DNA of 35,424 bases from Bacteroidota bacterium (GCA_019637975.1 JAHBUR010000037.1:1-35424), one strand, 5' to 3'; positions 16,273 to 25,144 are shown, counted from the stretch's first letter. Program-made: numbers and translations. The notes: generated from the sequence alone by a model not told the origin.

Positions 16273-16301
16273 AATATACTTCAACGGCTTTTCAAAGTCA
16301 A
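16273..16301 (-). promoter_or_regulatory. Sigma-70-like promoter of spt
   Basis: On the minus strand TTGACT (16296-16301) and TATATT (16273-16278) are exactly 17 bases apart. They place the transcript start near 16266, about 50 bases before the spt ATG. It lies in the divergent spt/cerR intergenic region. Confidence 0.65.
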
Positions 16302-16400
16302 TCAGACGCAGGATGAGCAAAGTTGTCGGTCACCGCATCCGACTTACCGAAAATCATCGCCGTTTGTTCTTTATTCATCCCAATTTTCTCAAAAATCCCC

Positions 16401-17381
16401 GTGAAAGTACTTGTCACCGGCGGCACCGGATTTGTCGGCAGCCACCTTGTTGATCTTCTCCTGCAAAAAAACTACAGCATCCGATGCCTCATCCGCAAAA
16501 CGAGCGACACGAAATGGCTGAAGGACAAGCCGATTGAGTTCGTGTATGGAGATTTGTTTGATGAGAATGCCCTGCGCGAAGCAGTCAGCGGCGTCGACTA
16601 CATCTACCACTCTGCCGGAGTTACGAAAGCCAAGACGAAAGAGGAATACTACCGCGGCAACGCCACCGGAACCAGAAATTTGCTTGAGGCGACTCTGAAG
16701 CATAACCCGAAGCTGAAGCGCTTCGTTCAGATCAGCAGTCAGGCGGCAGTCGGGCCGAGCGAAACGAGGACGCCCATCACCGAAGATCGGCCGGCGAATC
16801 CGCTAACTACTTACGGCAAAAGCAAATGGCAGGCCGAGGAAGTATGCCACTCAATGATGGACAAGCTGCCGATAACCATTGTCAGGCCACCTGTTGTGTA
16901 CGGCGAGCGGGATAAAGATGTGTTTGAATTCTTCAACACATACAAAAAAGGCCTGCAACCGATGGTCGGGTTTTCGGAGAAACTCGTGAGCATGATTCAC
17001 GTTGTTGATTTGGTGAGAGGAATTGTAATGGCGGGAGAAAGCGGGAAATCCGTCGGCCAGACCTACTTCATCACTTCAACACATCAACACGGCTGGGAGG
17101 AGATCGGCGAGGCGACGCGTAACGTGATGAACAAAGGCGCATTACGCATCCGGCTGCCGGAGTTTGTTGTGTATATCATCGCGGCGTTTGCGGAGTTCTT
17201 CTCACTCTTCAACTCAAAGCCCGCCCTCATCAACTTCGAGAAGGCGAAGGACATGGTGCAGGATTACTGGACGTGCGACCCTTCGAAGGCAAAACGTGAC
17301 TTCGGGTTCGAGCAGGAGATTTCGTTGCAAGAAGGAATCCGCCGGACGGTTGAGTGGTATGTTGAGATGAAGTGGTTGTGA
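16401..17381 (+). CDS. cerR: Ceramide reductase-like extended SDR (CerR)
   Basis: A 326-residue NAD(P)-dependent extended short-chain dehydrogenase. The Rossmann motif TGGTGFVGSH is at residues 6-15, the strand FVQISSQAAVGPSE supplies the active-site Ser, and the YxxxK pair is Y138-K142 in YGKSK. The substrate half contains IVRPPVVYGERDKDVFEFF. Extended SDRs cover many sugar and steroid enzymes. The divergent position beside spt and the acyltransferase points to the CerR type, which reduces the 3-keto group of the sphingoid or ceramide intermediate. The start was set at GTG 16401, directly before KVLVTGG; the frame is open further upstream but that part has no domain character. No ribosome site is evident, so a leaderless mRNA is possible. 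Confidence 0.77.
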   Translation: MKVLVTGGTGFVGSHLVDLLLQKNYSIRCLIRKTSDTKWLKDKPIEFVYGDLFDENALREAVSGVDYIYHSAGVTKAKTKEEYYRGNATGTRNLLEATLKHNPKLKRFVQISSQAAVGPSETRTPITEDRPANPLTTYGKSKWQAEEVCHSMMDKLPITIVRPPVVYGERDKDVFEFFNTYKKGLQPMVGFSEKLVSMIHVVDLVRGIVMAGESGKSVGQTYFITSTHQHGWEEIGEATRNVMNKGALRIRLPEFVVYIIAAFAEFFSLFNSKPALINFEKAKDMVQDYWTCDPSKAKRDFGFEQEISLQEGIRRTVEWYVEMKWL

Positions 17382-17387
17382 TTCCAG

Positions 17388-17418
17388 TCTCGCCGCAGAG
17401 ACGCTGAGAACGCTGAGG
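17388..17418. repeat. Short intergenic repeat element
   Basis: A TCTC-GCCGCA-GAGA mini-hairpin runs into two adjacent copies of ACGCTGAG(A/G). Similar strings built from GCAGAGACGC and CGCTGAGA units are familiar as scattered intergenic repeats in many environmental genomes, as recalled rather than searched. Only one copy was noticed in this window, directly after cerR. Confidence 0.4.
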
Positions 17419-17530
17419 TGTCTGACCTGCCTAAGGAGTTTCGAAGCAAGCAATCCCTTGCGTCCCACCCTCAGTATAGTTATTTTGCTGGCGAAATTTG
17501 TTCTTTCACTTTCCCCGACGCAAACTGACC

Positions 17531-20500
17531 ATGCCCAAGGTTCGCCTGGCCGGATTTCTTCTTCTGCTCCAATTTGCGTTCTGCGCATCTGCGTTTTCAC
17601 AAACCTATCTCTTCGATCATTATAACGTCAGTCACGGACTTCCCTCGAACTGGGTAACCCGTATTTACCAAGACTCACAAGGCTATTTGTGGGTTGCGGG
17701 AGATGGAGGAATGTCGGTGTACGACGGCGTATCGTTCAAGGAAATTCGTTCCGACCCCAATACTCCCCTGCCGCTTGTCTGGTCCGTGATCGAAAGCCGC
17801 AAATCCCCCGGAACGATGTTTGCCGGCACACACGCACAGGGAGTAAGAAGAATTCGAGGTGAACGAATCACGGGGCTGAGCATCGGCGACAACCCAAGCA
17901 CAAACACAAGCGGCAAGTTATTGGAAGATCGGAACGGCGTTCTTTGGTGCGGAACGAGTTGGGGAGTTTACAGAATTGAAGGCGATTTGGCGGTGCAGTT
18001 CGGAGGAGTGCTCGACACGGGATGGACAGGTATTCTTCACCAAACTCAAAGCGGCATCATTATTATTGGCCAGGAGAGGGCGCTTTTTGAGTACTCACCC
18101 GCAACAGGATCAATCACCCGACCGAAGTATGCAACACCTAACAGGCAGTATGTTTCCGTTTACGAAGATTCTGACGGTACGCTGTGGTTCGGGACGGTAG
18201 AAGGTGCCATAGTCAAAGTTGCTGGCGGTAAAATCACGGCGCAACTCGAAACGACATACGGCGCTCTCGGTTCCGTTGCCGGAGATCGAGATGGCAATTT
18301 GTGGTTTTCGTCCAGCCACGGTGTACTGAAGGTTTCCCGGAAGAACTTCCCGAACAGCGAGATGGTCTTACTCACAAGAGAGAATGGCCTTCAGGAAAAC
18401 GACATCATCGTTTGCTACATTGACCGTGAGGATAATCTCTGGGTCGGCGGCAGAAGCAAGGGACTCTCCAAACTCGCCTACCGCAACATCTTACGGTTCC
18501 AGATGGACGAGCTCATCCCCGATATAATCAATAGATCTGTTGCTGTGGATAGCTCGGGCCATCTCTTCGTTGCTGCACAAAATCGCTTGTGGGAATTCTG
18601 GAAAAACAACGATGGCAGTTGGCATCGTTACGCTCACCGTATGCAACCGGTCGGTGGAGGGCGTGAACCAAGGGGACTTCGTGGGGGATATTCCGTTGCC
18701 TTGGCGCCTGATGGCCTTCTGTGGTTTGCATTTGGAGAGGGGGGGCTCAGGGCTTTCCGTGTCACGCATCGGTCGGGGCTGAGTTCTGTTCTGGAACAAG
18801 TGAAGGTGTTGACGCCCGGCAGGGAACTCCCCGTCGGCTCCGTTCTCGGCATTTTCATCACAAGCGACAATCAACTCTGGTATAACAAACGATCAGGGCC
18901 TCTGGTCCAACTCGACTTGTCGTCTGGAAAAATCCTGGACACGCACGAAATCGGAGGTGAAATCCATGGCGGCACCGTCCAATCTATGTGCGAGCTGCCA
19001 AATGGTGATTTGTGGGTCGGAAGGTTCAATGGCGGCGTTTCCGTTCTTGTCCGAAATGGCAAGAAGTACATTCTCTCCAGAATTCTGACAACACAAGACG
19101 GCCTCATTCATGATCGGGTACGATCCGTTGCAATGCGAAGGAACGGCGATGTTTGGGTTGGCACGCGGTTCAACGGGATTTCCATCTACAGCAACGGTAA
19201 GTTCCGCACGCTGGGTGCAGCCGACGGTCTGATGAACAACGCCGTGTGGCGCATGGCGGAAGATGAAGAGGGGCGCATGTGGATCGGAACATCCGTCGGC
19301 GTTCAGTACACCGACCCCGATAGCAACGCGCTGTTTCGACATCCGAGACTTTCGGGCGACCAGATTGAGGGAATTGGCTGCATCCCCGGCAAGCGAACAA
19401 TCTGGACACTGTCATCAGGCGAACTCACGATTTTCGATTACGGAAACGAACAAGGAAACATAATCCCGCCGCTTGTTTCCATTGCCGGGCTTCGCATAAA
19501 CGGGATTGATAGAGAGCTGGAAAACGGCCAGACATTCTCGCATTCGGAGAACTTCTGCGTTATCCGTTTCAACGGTCTCAGCTTCAAAGATCCTGAGGGA
19601 TTGCAGTTCCGCTATCGCCTGATTGGTCTCGACACAATCTGGCACGAGCCTACAGGCCAGCGCACGGTGGCATTCGGCTCGTTGCGCCCGGGCAAGTACA
19701 CCTTTGAGGTACGGGCAATGACTGCGGACGGCACTGAAAGTGACGCCTCCGCAACTCTTGCCTTTGCTATTCTTCCTCCCTGGTACCTCTCACCGTGGAG
19801 TATCGGGCTTTACATTTTGTTCGGAAGCCTGTCCGTTTTCCTCTACACAAAAATGCGGACAAGAAAACTTGAGAAACACAGTCATGAGTTGGAGCGGATT
19901 GTGGCAGAGCGTACGGCGGAAGTCGTCGCACAGCGCAACCGCCTTCACGAACAAGCGGAGAAGTTGCAGGAGATTGATGTCCAGAAGTCCCACTTCTTCG
20001 CGAACATCTCGCATGAATTCCGTACGCCGCTCACGGTCATCCTCGGCCATCTCGACCGGCTGATGAACAAGGACGCGGCAAAGAATTTACGTGACTACAC
20101 AGTCATGGATAGAAATGCGAGACGGCTTCTGCATTTCATCAATCAGCTTCTCGATCTCTCAAAAATCGAAGCAGGCGGAATGACGCTTCGGGCCATCAAC
20201 ACGGATATTGTCTTCTTCGTTAAACGAACGACAGCCTCTCTTTCTTCCTACGCCCAGCACAAAGGTATTGACCTGACATTAAACGGAGCGCCGCCGGATT
20301 CCGCCGGACAAAGCGCAATCTTTGCCTATTTCGATCATGACAAGATCGAGAAAGTGTTGGTGAATCTGATTTCAAATGCTTTGAAATTTACGCCGCACGG
20401 CGGAAGTGTGGACGTCTCGCTCTCATCAGGTCATGACGTAGAAGGAGTTCAATGCGTTGAGATTTCTGTGAAGGATACAGGAACAGGCATACCGGCAGCA

Positions 20501-21568
20501 AAACTGCCTTACGTTTTTGACAGGTTCTATCAAGTTGAAGATTACTCCCGTCCCGGTTATGAAGGGACCGGAATCGGGCTTGCCTTGGTGAAGGAGTTGG
20601 TCGAGTTGCATCACGGAAACGTTTCAGTACAAAGCACGGAAGGCAAAGGCACGACTTTCACAGTCCGTTTGCCGCTTGGTGCAGCGCATCTTGATGAGGG
20701 GGAGATTGCAAAGGACGATGGAAGAACAGATGTTCCGGATATGCGAGTCCTTCCCGATCTCGACCAACCCATTCCTGAAGAACCTGCCGTCTCCGATTCG
20801 CCAGATGAATCGAGAGTTTTGATTGTAGAGGATAATGCCGATTTGCGGAATTTCATTCGCGAGCAGCTTGCCGACGAGTATGCCATCATCGAGGCCGGTA
20901 ACGGCAAAGACGGTTTGCGGAAGGCCGAAGACTTCATGCCCGACCTTGTTGTCAGTGATATCATGATGCCTGAAATGGATGGCTACGCACTTTGCCGCTC
21001 AATCAAGACGAATGAGAAAACGAATCACATCCCGGTCATTCTCCTCACCGCTAAAGCTACTACTGAAAATAAGTTAGAGGGATTGGAATTGGGAGCCGAC
21101 GACTATCTCATGAAGCCGTTTAACCCTCAGGAATTGCAGGTTCGGGTTCGGAATCTCATTCAACTCCGAAAACAGCTTCGGGAAAAATTCAGCAGCGAGA
21201 TGTTGCTGAAGCCGACGGAGGTGACTGTTCCTTCCCAGCAGAAAGTCTTCCTTGAACGAGTCACCGGCGTTATTGAGAAACATCTCGCCGAAGAAGAATT
21301 CAGCGTCGAAACTCTCGCTGCCGAAATCGGCATGAGCCGCTCGCAACTTCACCGCAAACTCAAAGCCCTCACCAACAAAGGGCCGAACGAGTTGATTCGT
21401 TCATTCAGACTTCAGCGGGCCGCCGAACTTATCCGCAAGGATGCAGGCTCGCTTGCCGAGATTGCTTACCAAGTCGGCTTCGGCAGCCAGGCGTATTTCA
21501 CGAGGAGTTTTGGGGAGGAGTTTGGGGTGAGTCCGTCGGAGTATCTAAAAGCATCATCTCATCCGTAG
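17531..21568 (+). CDS. Hybrid two-component sensor kinase/AraC regulator (HTCS)
   Basis: A 1345-residue one-protein signalling system. In order: a signal peptide (VRLAGFLLLLQFAFCASAFS), two-component propeller repeats (about 25-640, beginning HYNVSHGLPSNWVTRIYQDS), a Y_Y_Y domain (~665-740), a membrane helix (~753-775) and HisKA with phospho-acceptor H828 in ISHEFRTPL. Next come an HATPase domain (NLISNALKF near 945, GTGIGLALVKEL), a receiver with phospho-acceptor D1143 in VSDIMMPEMDG, and a C-terminal AraC HTH (~1245-1340). All catalytic motifs look intact. The periplasmic propeller senses a ligand and the AraC domain binds DNA directly. The start is ATG 17531 ahead of the signal peptide; a TTG 33 bases upstream is less likely. 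The cysteine-rich/MbnP operon begins 80 bases downstream and may be its target or a cotranscribed unit. Confidence 0.93.
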   Translation: MPKVRLAGFLLLLQFAFCASAFSQTYLFDHYNVSHGLPSNWVTRIYQDSQGYLWVAGDGGMSVYDGVSFKEIRSDPNTPLPLVWSVIESRKSPGTMFAGTHAQGVRRIRGERITGLSIGDNPSTNTSGKLLEDRNGVLWCGTSWGVYRIEGDLAVQFGGVLDTGWTGILHQTQSGIIIIGQERALFEYSPATGSITRPKYATPNRQYVSVYEDSDGTLWFGTVEGAIVKVAGGKITAQLETTYGALGSVAGDRDGNLWFSSSHGVLKVSRKNFPNSEMVLLTRENGLQENDIIVCYIDREDNLWVGGRSKGLSKLAYRNILRFQMDELIPDIINRSVAVDSSGHLFVAAQNRLWEFWKNNDGSWHRYAHRMQPVGGGREPRGLRGGYSVALAPDGLLWFAFGEGGLRAFRVTHRSGLSSVLEQVKVLTPGRELPVGSVLGIFITSDNQLWYNKRSGPLVQLDLSSGKILDTHEIGGEIHGGTVQSMCELPNGDLWVGRFNGGVSVLVRNGKKYILSRILTTQDGLIHDRVRSVAMRRNGDVWVGTRFNGISIYSNGKFRTLGAADGLMNNAVWRMAEDEEGRMWIGTSVGVQYTDPDSNALFRHPRLSGDQIEGIGCIPGKRTIWTLSSGELTIFDYGNEQGNIIPPLVSIAGLRINGIDRELENGQTFSHSENFCVIRFNGLSFKDPEGLQFRYRLIGLDTIWHEPTGQRTVAFGSLRPGKYTFEVRAMTADGTESDASATLAFAILPPWYLSPWSIGLYILFGSLSVFLYTKMRTRKLEKHSHELERIVAERTAEVVAQRNRLHEQAEKLQEIDVQKSHFFANISHEFRTPLTVILGHLDRLMNKDAAKNLRDYTVMDRNARRLLHFINQLLDLSKIEAGGMTLRAINTDIVFFVKRTTASLSSYAQHKGIDLTLNGAPPDSAGQSAIFAYFDHDKIEKVLVNLISNALKFTPHGGSVDVSLSSGHDVEGVQCVEISVKDTGTGIPAAKLPYVFDRFYQVEDYSRPGYEGTGIGLALVKELVELHHGNVSVQSTEGKGTTFTVRLPLGAAHLDEGEIAKDDGRTDVPDMRVLPDLDQPIPEEPAVSDSPDESRVLIVEDNADLRNFIREQLADEYAIIEAGNGKDGLRKAEDFMPDLVVSDIMMPEMDGYALCRSIKTNEKTNHIPVILLTAKATTENKLEGLELGADDYLMKPFNPQELQVRVRNLIQLRKQLREKFSSEMLLKPTEVTVPSQQKVFLERVTGVIEKHLAEEEFSVETLAAEIGMSRSQLHRKLKALTNKGPNELIRSFRLQRAAELIRKDAGSLAEIAYQVGFGSQAYFTRSFGEEFGVSPSEYLKASSHP

Positions 21569-21647
21569 AATGTCCACTTCTGAATGGAGACTTCATCCGT
21601 TTGGAAACCTTGCACATGTAAAGTCAAAACACTATTTTGTGCACGGT

Positions 21648-22043
21648 ATGTCCCGTTCTCTCTACAACTTTCTCGCTGTTCTTCTCACCGCAAACATGTT
21701 GCTGGTGCTGGCAGATGTGACGTTGCTGTCGCACCGAAGCGATGTGGGTGGCTCCACGTGTTGCTGTGGCCTCGATGGCGGCGCCAACTGTCCGTGCTTC
21801 GAAGGAGGCGCAACATGCTGCACGCGACAAGCTCCGGGAGTCTGTTCGCTGGTTCAGGCACCCTGCTCGCCATTGAGCAGTGCTGACGGCGTGATAGCCC
21901 TCAAGATCACGGCCACTCTCAATCGGGCGTTAGAATCGGCTCCCGCTGAAGACAAGGACAGGTTCCCTCATTTCTCCACACCTCATACTCTTTCCGCTTT
22001 CTCAGCATCGGTGTTCCATCCTCCCGAAGTTCTTCCCGTTTGA
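21648..22043 (+). CDS. Cysteine-rich membrane-anchored small protein
   Basis: A 131-residue protein with no recognised family. An N-terminal hydrophobic helix (LYNFLAVLLTANMLLVLADV) is followed by nine cysteines within 36 residues (38, 39, 40, 48, 50, 57, 58, 66, 73), grouped as CCC, CPC and CC. The tail ends FHPPEVLPV. Dense cysteine clusters on the far side of a membrane helix suggest metal binding or disulphide packing. The MbnP/MbnH genes directly downstream make copper the first guess, by inference only. The ATG at 21648 places the hydrophobic helix at the start; a longer frame from 21570 begins directly after the regulator's stop. Neither has a strong ribosome site. Confidence 0.65.
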   Translation: MSRSLYNFLAVLLTANMLLVLADVTLLSHRSDVGGSTCCCGLDGGANCPCFEGGATCCTRQAPGVCSLVQAPCSPLSSADGVIALKITATLNRALESAPAEDKDRFPHFSTPHTLSAFSASVFHPPEVLPV

Positions 22044-22176
22044 AATTTCAAGCGTAATTCGATAACCCTGTTGCCTCAACGGCATTGCACGGGGATAAAT
22101 CCATCTGTTGCAATTGCAGAAGGCAGGGGACAACTGTTCATTGTCAATATCAATATCATTTCGATCAGGAGGAAGT

Positions 22177-23025
22177 ATGATTCTGCGCGTCAAAGTCACA
22201 TTGTTGATTTGCGTACTAACACTGGCGGCTCTCACAGGATGCAAGAAGGATGAGAATCCCGTTACAGACACTACAACACCCGACACGAGAAAAGAGGTCG
22301 AGTTGAGGTTTTTCCCGAAGTTCGGTTCGACTCCACTCGAGTTGAACAAACGGTTCATGAATGCGAACGCTGATTCCGTCTGGTTTACAACCCTCAAGTT
22401 CTACTTATCAGAAACTGCGCTTGTGGACACGATGGGCCGTCTGGTTCCTCTCGAAAGCCCAAGCCACACCCACAAGATCGCTCACGAAGAAACTCCCAAC
22501 ATCTGGATGGTTGATTTCAGCACCGCAACATTTTCCGCGAACGGCTATGTGAGCGTGATCGTGAAGGGGAAACCCGGTAAATATCGCGGCATCAAATTCA
22601 GCGTCGGCGTTCCGTATGAATTGAATCACAGGGATGTCTCGACACAGCTTCCGCCGTTGGGACCGAATTCCGGAATGTACTGGTCGTGGAACCCCGGATA
22701 TATCTTTCACATGATGGAAGGCAAAGTGGATTCTGCGGGAATGCCCGTGAACTTCCTCTACCATCTTGGCACAGATAACAGGAAGGTCACCGCATCACTT
22801 GCGGTTCTAAGCGGAACAGTGAGTGAGTTTGTCGTGAGCGAAACAGCGCCGAACGTCTTTTCCGTGGATATCGATTACAGCAAACTCTTTACTCCGGGAA
22901 TGAATGGCGCGGCAGCGCTCAACTTGAGGCAGAATCCTTCAGAACGCATGCATCATGTCGGTCCGGCAAATCTCGCCGACAGGATCTTTTTGAATACTGC
23001 GGCGATGTTCTCACGACGTCCCTGA
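22177..23025 (+). CDS. mbnP: MbnP-family copper-binding lipoprotein
   Basis: A 282-residue protein of the MbnP family, the partner of the di-haem enzyme MbnH. The signal ends in lipobox LTGC (Cys22), so it is probably a lipoprotein. Family features include FTTLKFYLSETALVD, YRGIKFSVGVPYELNH, LPPLGPNSGMYWSWNPGYIF and the closing strand region. In characterised MbnP a tryptophan is oxidised by MbnH to kynurenine, which helps bind copper. Candidate Trp here are W69, W110, W169 and W171, with His at 97, 99, 103, 151 and 178; which one is modified cannot be told without an alignment. The start has a strong AGGAGG site. It is followed by mbnH after a 47-base gap holding a hairpin. Confidence 0.87.
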   Translation: MILRVKVTLLICVLTLAALTGCKKDENPVTDTTTPDTRKEVELRFFPKFGSTPLELNKRFMNANADSVWFTTLKFYLSETALVDTMGRLVPLESPSHTHKIAHEETPNIWMVDFSTATFSANGYVSVIVKGKPGKYRGIKFSVGVPYELNHRDVSTQLPPLGPNSGMYWSWNPGYIFHMMEGKVDSAGMPVNFLYHLGTDNRKVTASLAVLSGTVSEFVVSETAPNVFSVDIDYSKLFTPGMNGAAALNLRQNPSERMHHVGPANLADRIFLNTAAMFSRRP

Positions 23026-23037
23026 GTACCGGAAAAC

Positions 23038-23064
23038 GGGAGGCTCGCCGCGAGCGGGCTTCCC
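23038..23064 (+). other. Intercistronic hairpin between mbnP and mbnH
   Basis: A GC-rich foldback: GCTCG-CCG-CGAGC nested inside GGGAG ... CTTCCC. There is no T-run, so it is more likely an mRNA stability or attenuation element than a terminator. Confidence 0.35.
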
Positions 23065-23072
23065 CTGGGTTA

Positions 23073-24122
23073 ATGCCTATGAAAACACTCAAGATCATTA
23101 TTGTCGCCGCTGTTCTTGCCGCACTCTTCGCGGGTTGCGTCAAGGTGGATGGTGTCGTGGAGCCGGTCGAGGAAACATTTCGCTTGCCGAATTTTCCGGG
23201 CTTCCCTCCTGTGCCGGTTCCGGCCCACAATCCCATGAGCACGGCAAAAGTCACTCTGGGACGTCATTTGTTCTTCGACCCACGATTCAGTCGTGACAGT
23301 TCCGTTTCTTGCGCCTCCTGCCACAAGCCGGAATTTGCCTTCGCAGATGCAGGAAATCGCACGAGCGCAGGATTTGCCGGCCTTCGCGGTACGCGCAACA
23401 CACCGGGCTTGACGAACACTGCCTACGGTACCTCATTCTTCTGGGAAGGCGGTGTTCTGACATTGGAGATTCAGGTTGTCTCGCCGATTCTGAATCCGGT
23501 CGAGATGAACATGAACACCGATACGCTTGTTTTGAGGCTCATGCAAGAGCCGCGCTATGCAACGCTATTTACCAAAGCGTGGGGAGACTCTCGTATTACT
23601 CTTGAGCGCATCACCCATTCAATTGCTGCCTTTGAGAGAACCATCTTGAGTGGCTCCTCGCCGTTCGACAAGTGGACGAGAGGAGACCGCAGCGCTATCA
23701 GCGCATCAGCGGCACGCGGCGCCGACCTGTTCTTTGGCGAGCGCGGGGATTGCTTTCATTGCCACGGCGGATTCAACTTCACAGATAATGCGTTTCATAA
23801 TACCGGACTCGACTCTGTGACCATTGACCCCGGAAGGTACCTCATCACGAACAATGAAACGGACAAGGGAAGATTCAAGACCCCGACCTTGCGGAACATT
23901 GCGCTGACATCCCCTTATATGCACGACGGACGCTTTACATCACTTGAAGAAGTTGTCCGACACTATAACTCCGGCGGCAAGCCGCACCCTAATCGGGACA
24001 TCCTGATGCGTCCGTTGGGACTTACTGAGAGCGAGGTACAGGATATTGTTGCTTTCTTGGAAGCCCTGACAGATTTGACATTTACAACCAATCCGGAGTT
24101 ACAGGATCCATGGCAAAATTGA
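23073..24122 (+). CDS. mbnH: MbnH-type di-haem cytochrome c peroxidase/MauG family enzyme
   Basis: A 349-residue di-haem enzyme of the bacterial cytochrome c peroxidase/MauG superfamily. The signal ends LFAGC (Cys22), so it is probably membrane-anchored as a lipoprotein. Haem c sites are C80-x2-C83-H84 in SCASCHKPEF and C227-x2-C230-H231 in CFHCHGG. Other family segments are LGRHLFFDPRFSRD, RNTPGLTNTAYGTSFFWEGG, RFKTPTLRNIALTSPYMHDG and the closing SEVQDIVAFLEAL. MbnH oxidises a tryptophan of MbnP to kynurenine using peroxide; a plain cytochrome c peroxidase is the alternative, but the adjacent mbnP strongly favours MbnH. It overlaps the barrel gene downstream by 13 bases. Confidence 0.88.
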   Translation: MPMKTLKIIIVAAVLAALFAGCVKVDGVVEPVEETFRLPNFPGFPPVPVPAHNPMSTAKVTLGRHLFFDPRFSRDSSVSCASCHKPEFAFADAGNRTSAGFAGLRGTRNTPGLTNTAYGTSFFWEGGVLTLEIQVVSPILNPVEMNMNTDTLVLRLMQEPRYATLFTKAWGDSRITLERITHSIAAFERTILSGSSPFDKWTRGDRSAISASAARGADLFFGERGDCFHCHGGFNFTDNAFHNTGLDSVTIDPGRYLITNNETDKGRFKTPTLRNIALTSPYMHDGRFTSLEEVVRHYNSGGKPHPNRDILMRPLGLTESEVQDIVAFLEALTDLTFTTNPELQDPWQN

Positions 24123-25096
24123 GAGGAATGAGGACGACCGTTGCCTCACTACTTGCACTGCTGCTTTTGCCGTCTGCCGGTACCGCATGCGATTTTTGCA
24201 ACTGTCTCATGGGCATCAATCCGTTTTACAGCAGTCAAAATAGCATCGCCGTTCATTTTCTCTACCAGCAATCGCATCATGCGTCGGTTCTTTCTGACGC
24301 AGGGCAAGATTCCGACGCGCCCCTCCTAAAAGCTGCACCGGAAGGAGCCAATCACCTGCATCACGGTGGAACCGGCTTTTCGGGAGAAACAAGAGAATAT
24401 CGTCGAACGATTGAGCTGGCGTATCAACATCATCTCTCAGAGCACATACTTGTAACATTGTTGGTTCCGTTTTCATTCGTCACTGTGCAATCGTCAACAA
24501 GTCTCTCAATCCAGGGAAACGGAGACGCGACGCTGACGGGACAGTATGTTGCGGTGCTTGATGAACGTGCAGGAAGCAAGTTCACGCTATTGTTTGGCGG
24601 CGGGGTGCAATTACCGACAGGGCGATCCAATGCCAAAGACAAGAATGGGACTCTCCTCGACTTCAGGCTTCAGCCGGGGTCCGCCTCTGTTGGTTTTGTG
24701 CTGACTACTTCAGGATTTTACCAAACGGAGTCGTGGGTCTTCGCAGCAGACATCTTCGGAAAGATGAACCGGAGAAACAGCGCCGGCAGCCGCCTCGGCA
24801 ATAGTCTTTTAGCTACCCTGCTTGCCAGCAGAGACATTCTGCGCGACAACCCTTCCCTCTTTGCACTCACCGCATCCGCAGGAATCCGGGCTGAGTTCAC
24901 CGGACAGGACATTCTCACCGGCAACAAAGACCCGGACTCGGGGGCGGAAGTGTATTATCTTAACGGTGGAACGGAGCTCGCCTATGATTTTCTTCGATTC
25001 GATCTGCGGGCTCTTGTTCCATTGCACCAACGAAGGTCCGGCAATGCTCCACAAGAGTCAACACGGTTCATGGCAGGCTTGCGGGTTATGTTCTAA
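24110..25096 (+). CDS. Outer-membrane barrel-like protein of the mbnPH operon
   Basis: A 328-residue exported protein. After a signal peptide (MRTTVASLLALLLLPSAGTA) the mature part begins CDFCNCLMGINPFY, a C-x2-C-x-C motif at residues 27-32. The rest is alternating hydrophobic/polar strands typical of an outer-membrane barrel, such as LTLLFGGGVQLPTGRS, TTSGFYQTESWVFAADIFG and the closing FMAGLRVMF with a terminal Phe. His-rich loops (QQSHH, NHLHHGG) follow the N-terminus. Metal transfer across the outer membrane would fit the MbnP/MbnH context, but no transport function is shown. Its ATG lies inside the end of mbnH; an alternative ATG at 24128 removes six residues and gives a tidier signal peptide. 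Confidence 0.75.
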   Translation: MAKLRGMRTTVASLLALLLLPSAGTACDFCNCLMGINPFYSSQNSIAVHFLYQQSHHASVLSDAGQDSDAPLLKAAPEGANHLHHGGTGFSGETREYRRTIELAYQHHLSEHILVTLLVPFSFVTVQSSTSLSIQGNGDATLTGQYVAVLDERAGSKFTLLFGGGVQLPTGRSNAKDKNGTLLDFRLQPGSASVGFVLTTSGFYQTESWVFAADIFGKMNRRNSAGSRLGNSLLATLLASRDILRDNPSLFALTASAGIRAEFTGQDILTGNKDPDSGAEVYYLNGGTELAYDFLRFDLRALVPLHQRRSGNAPQESTRFMAGLRVMF

Positions 25097-25106
25097 CAGA
25101 TGAACC

Positions 25107-25144
25107 GGATGTCTTGTTGTTGCTATTCGCAGATCTCGACATCC
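25107..25144. terminator. Inverted repeat between convergent genes
   Basis: GGATGTC (25107-25113) pairs with GACATCC (25138-25144) in the 50-base gap between the barrel gene and the NHL gene. The position suits a shared transcript end, but the loop is long (24 bases) and no clear T-run follows. Confidence 0.3.
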
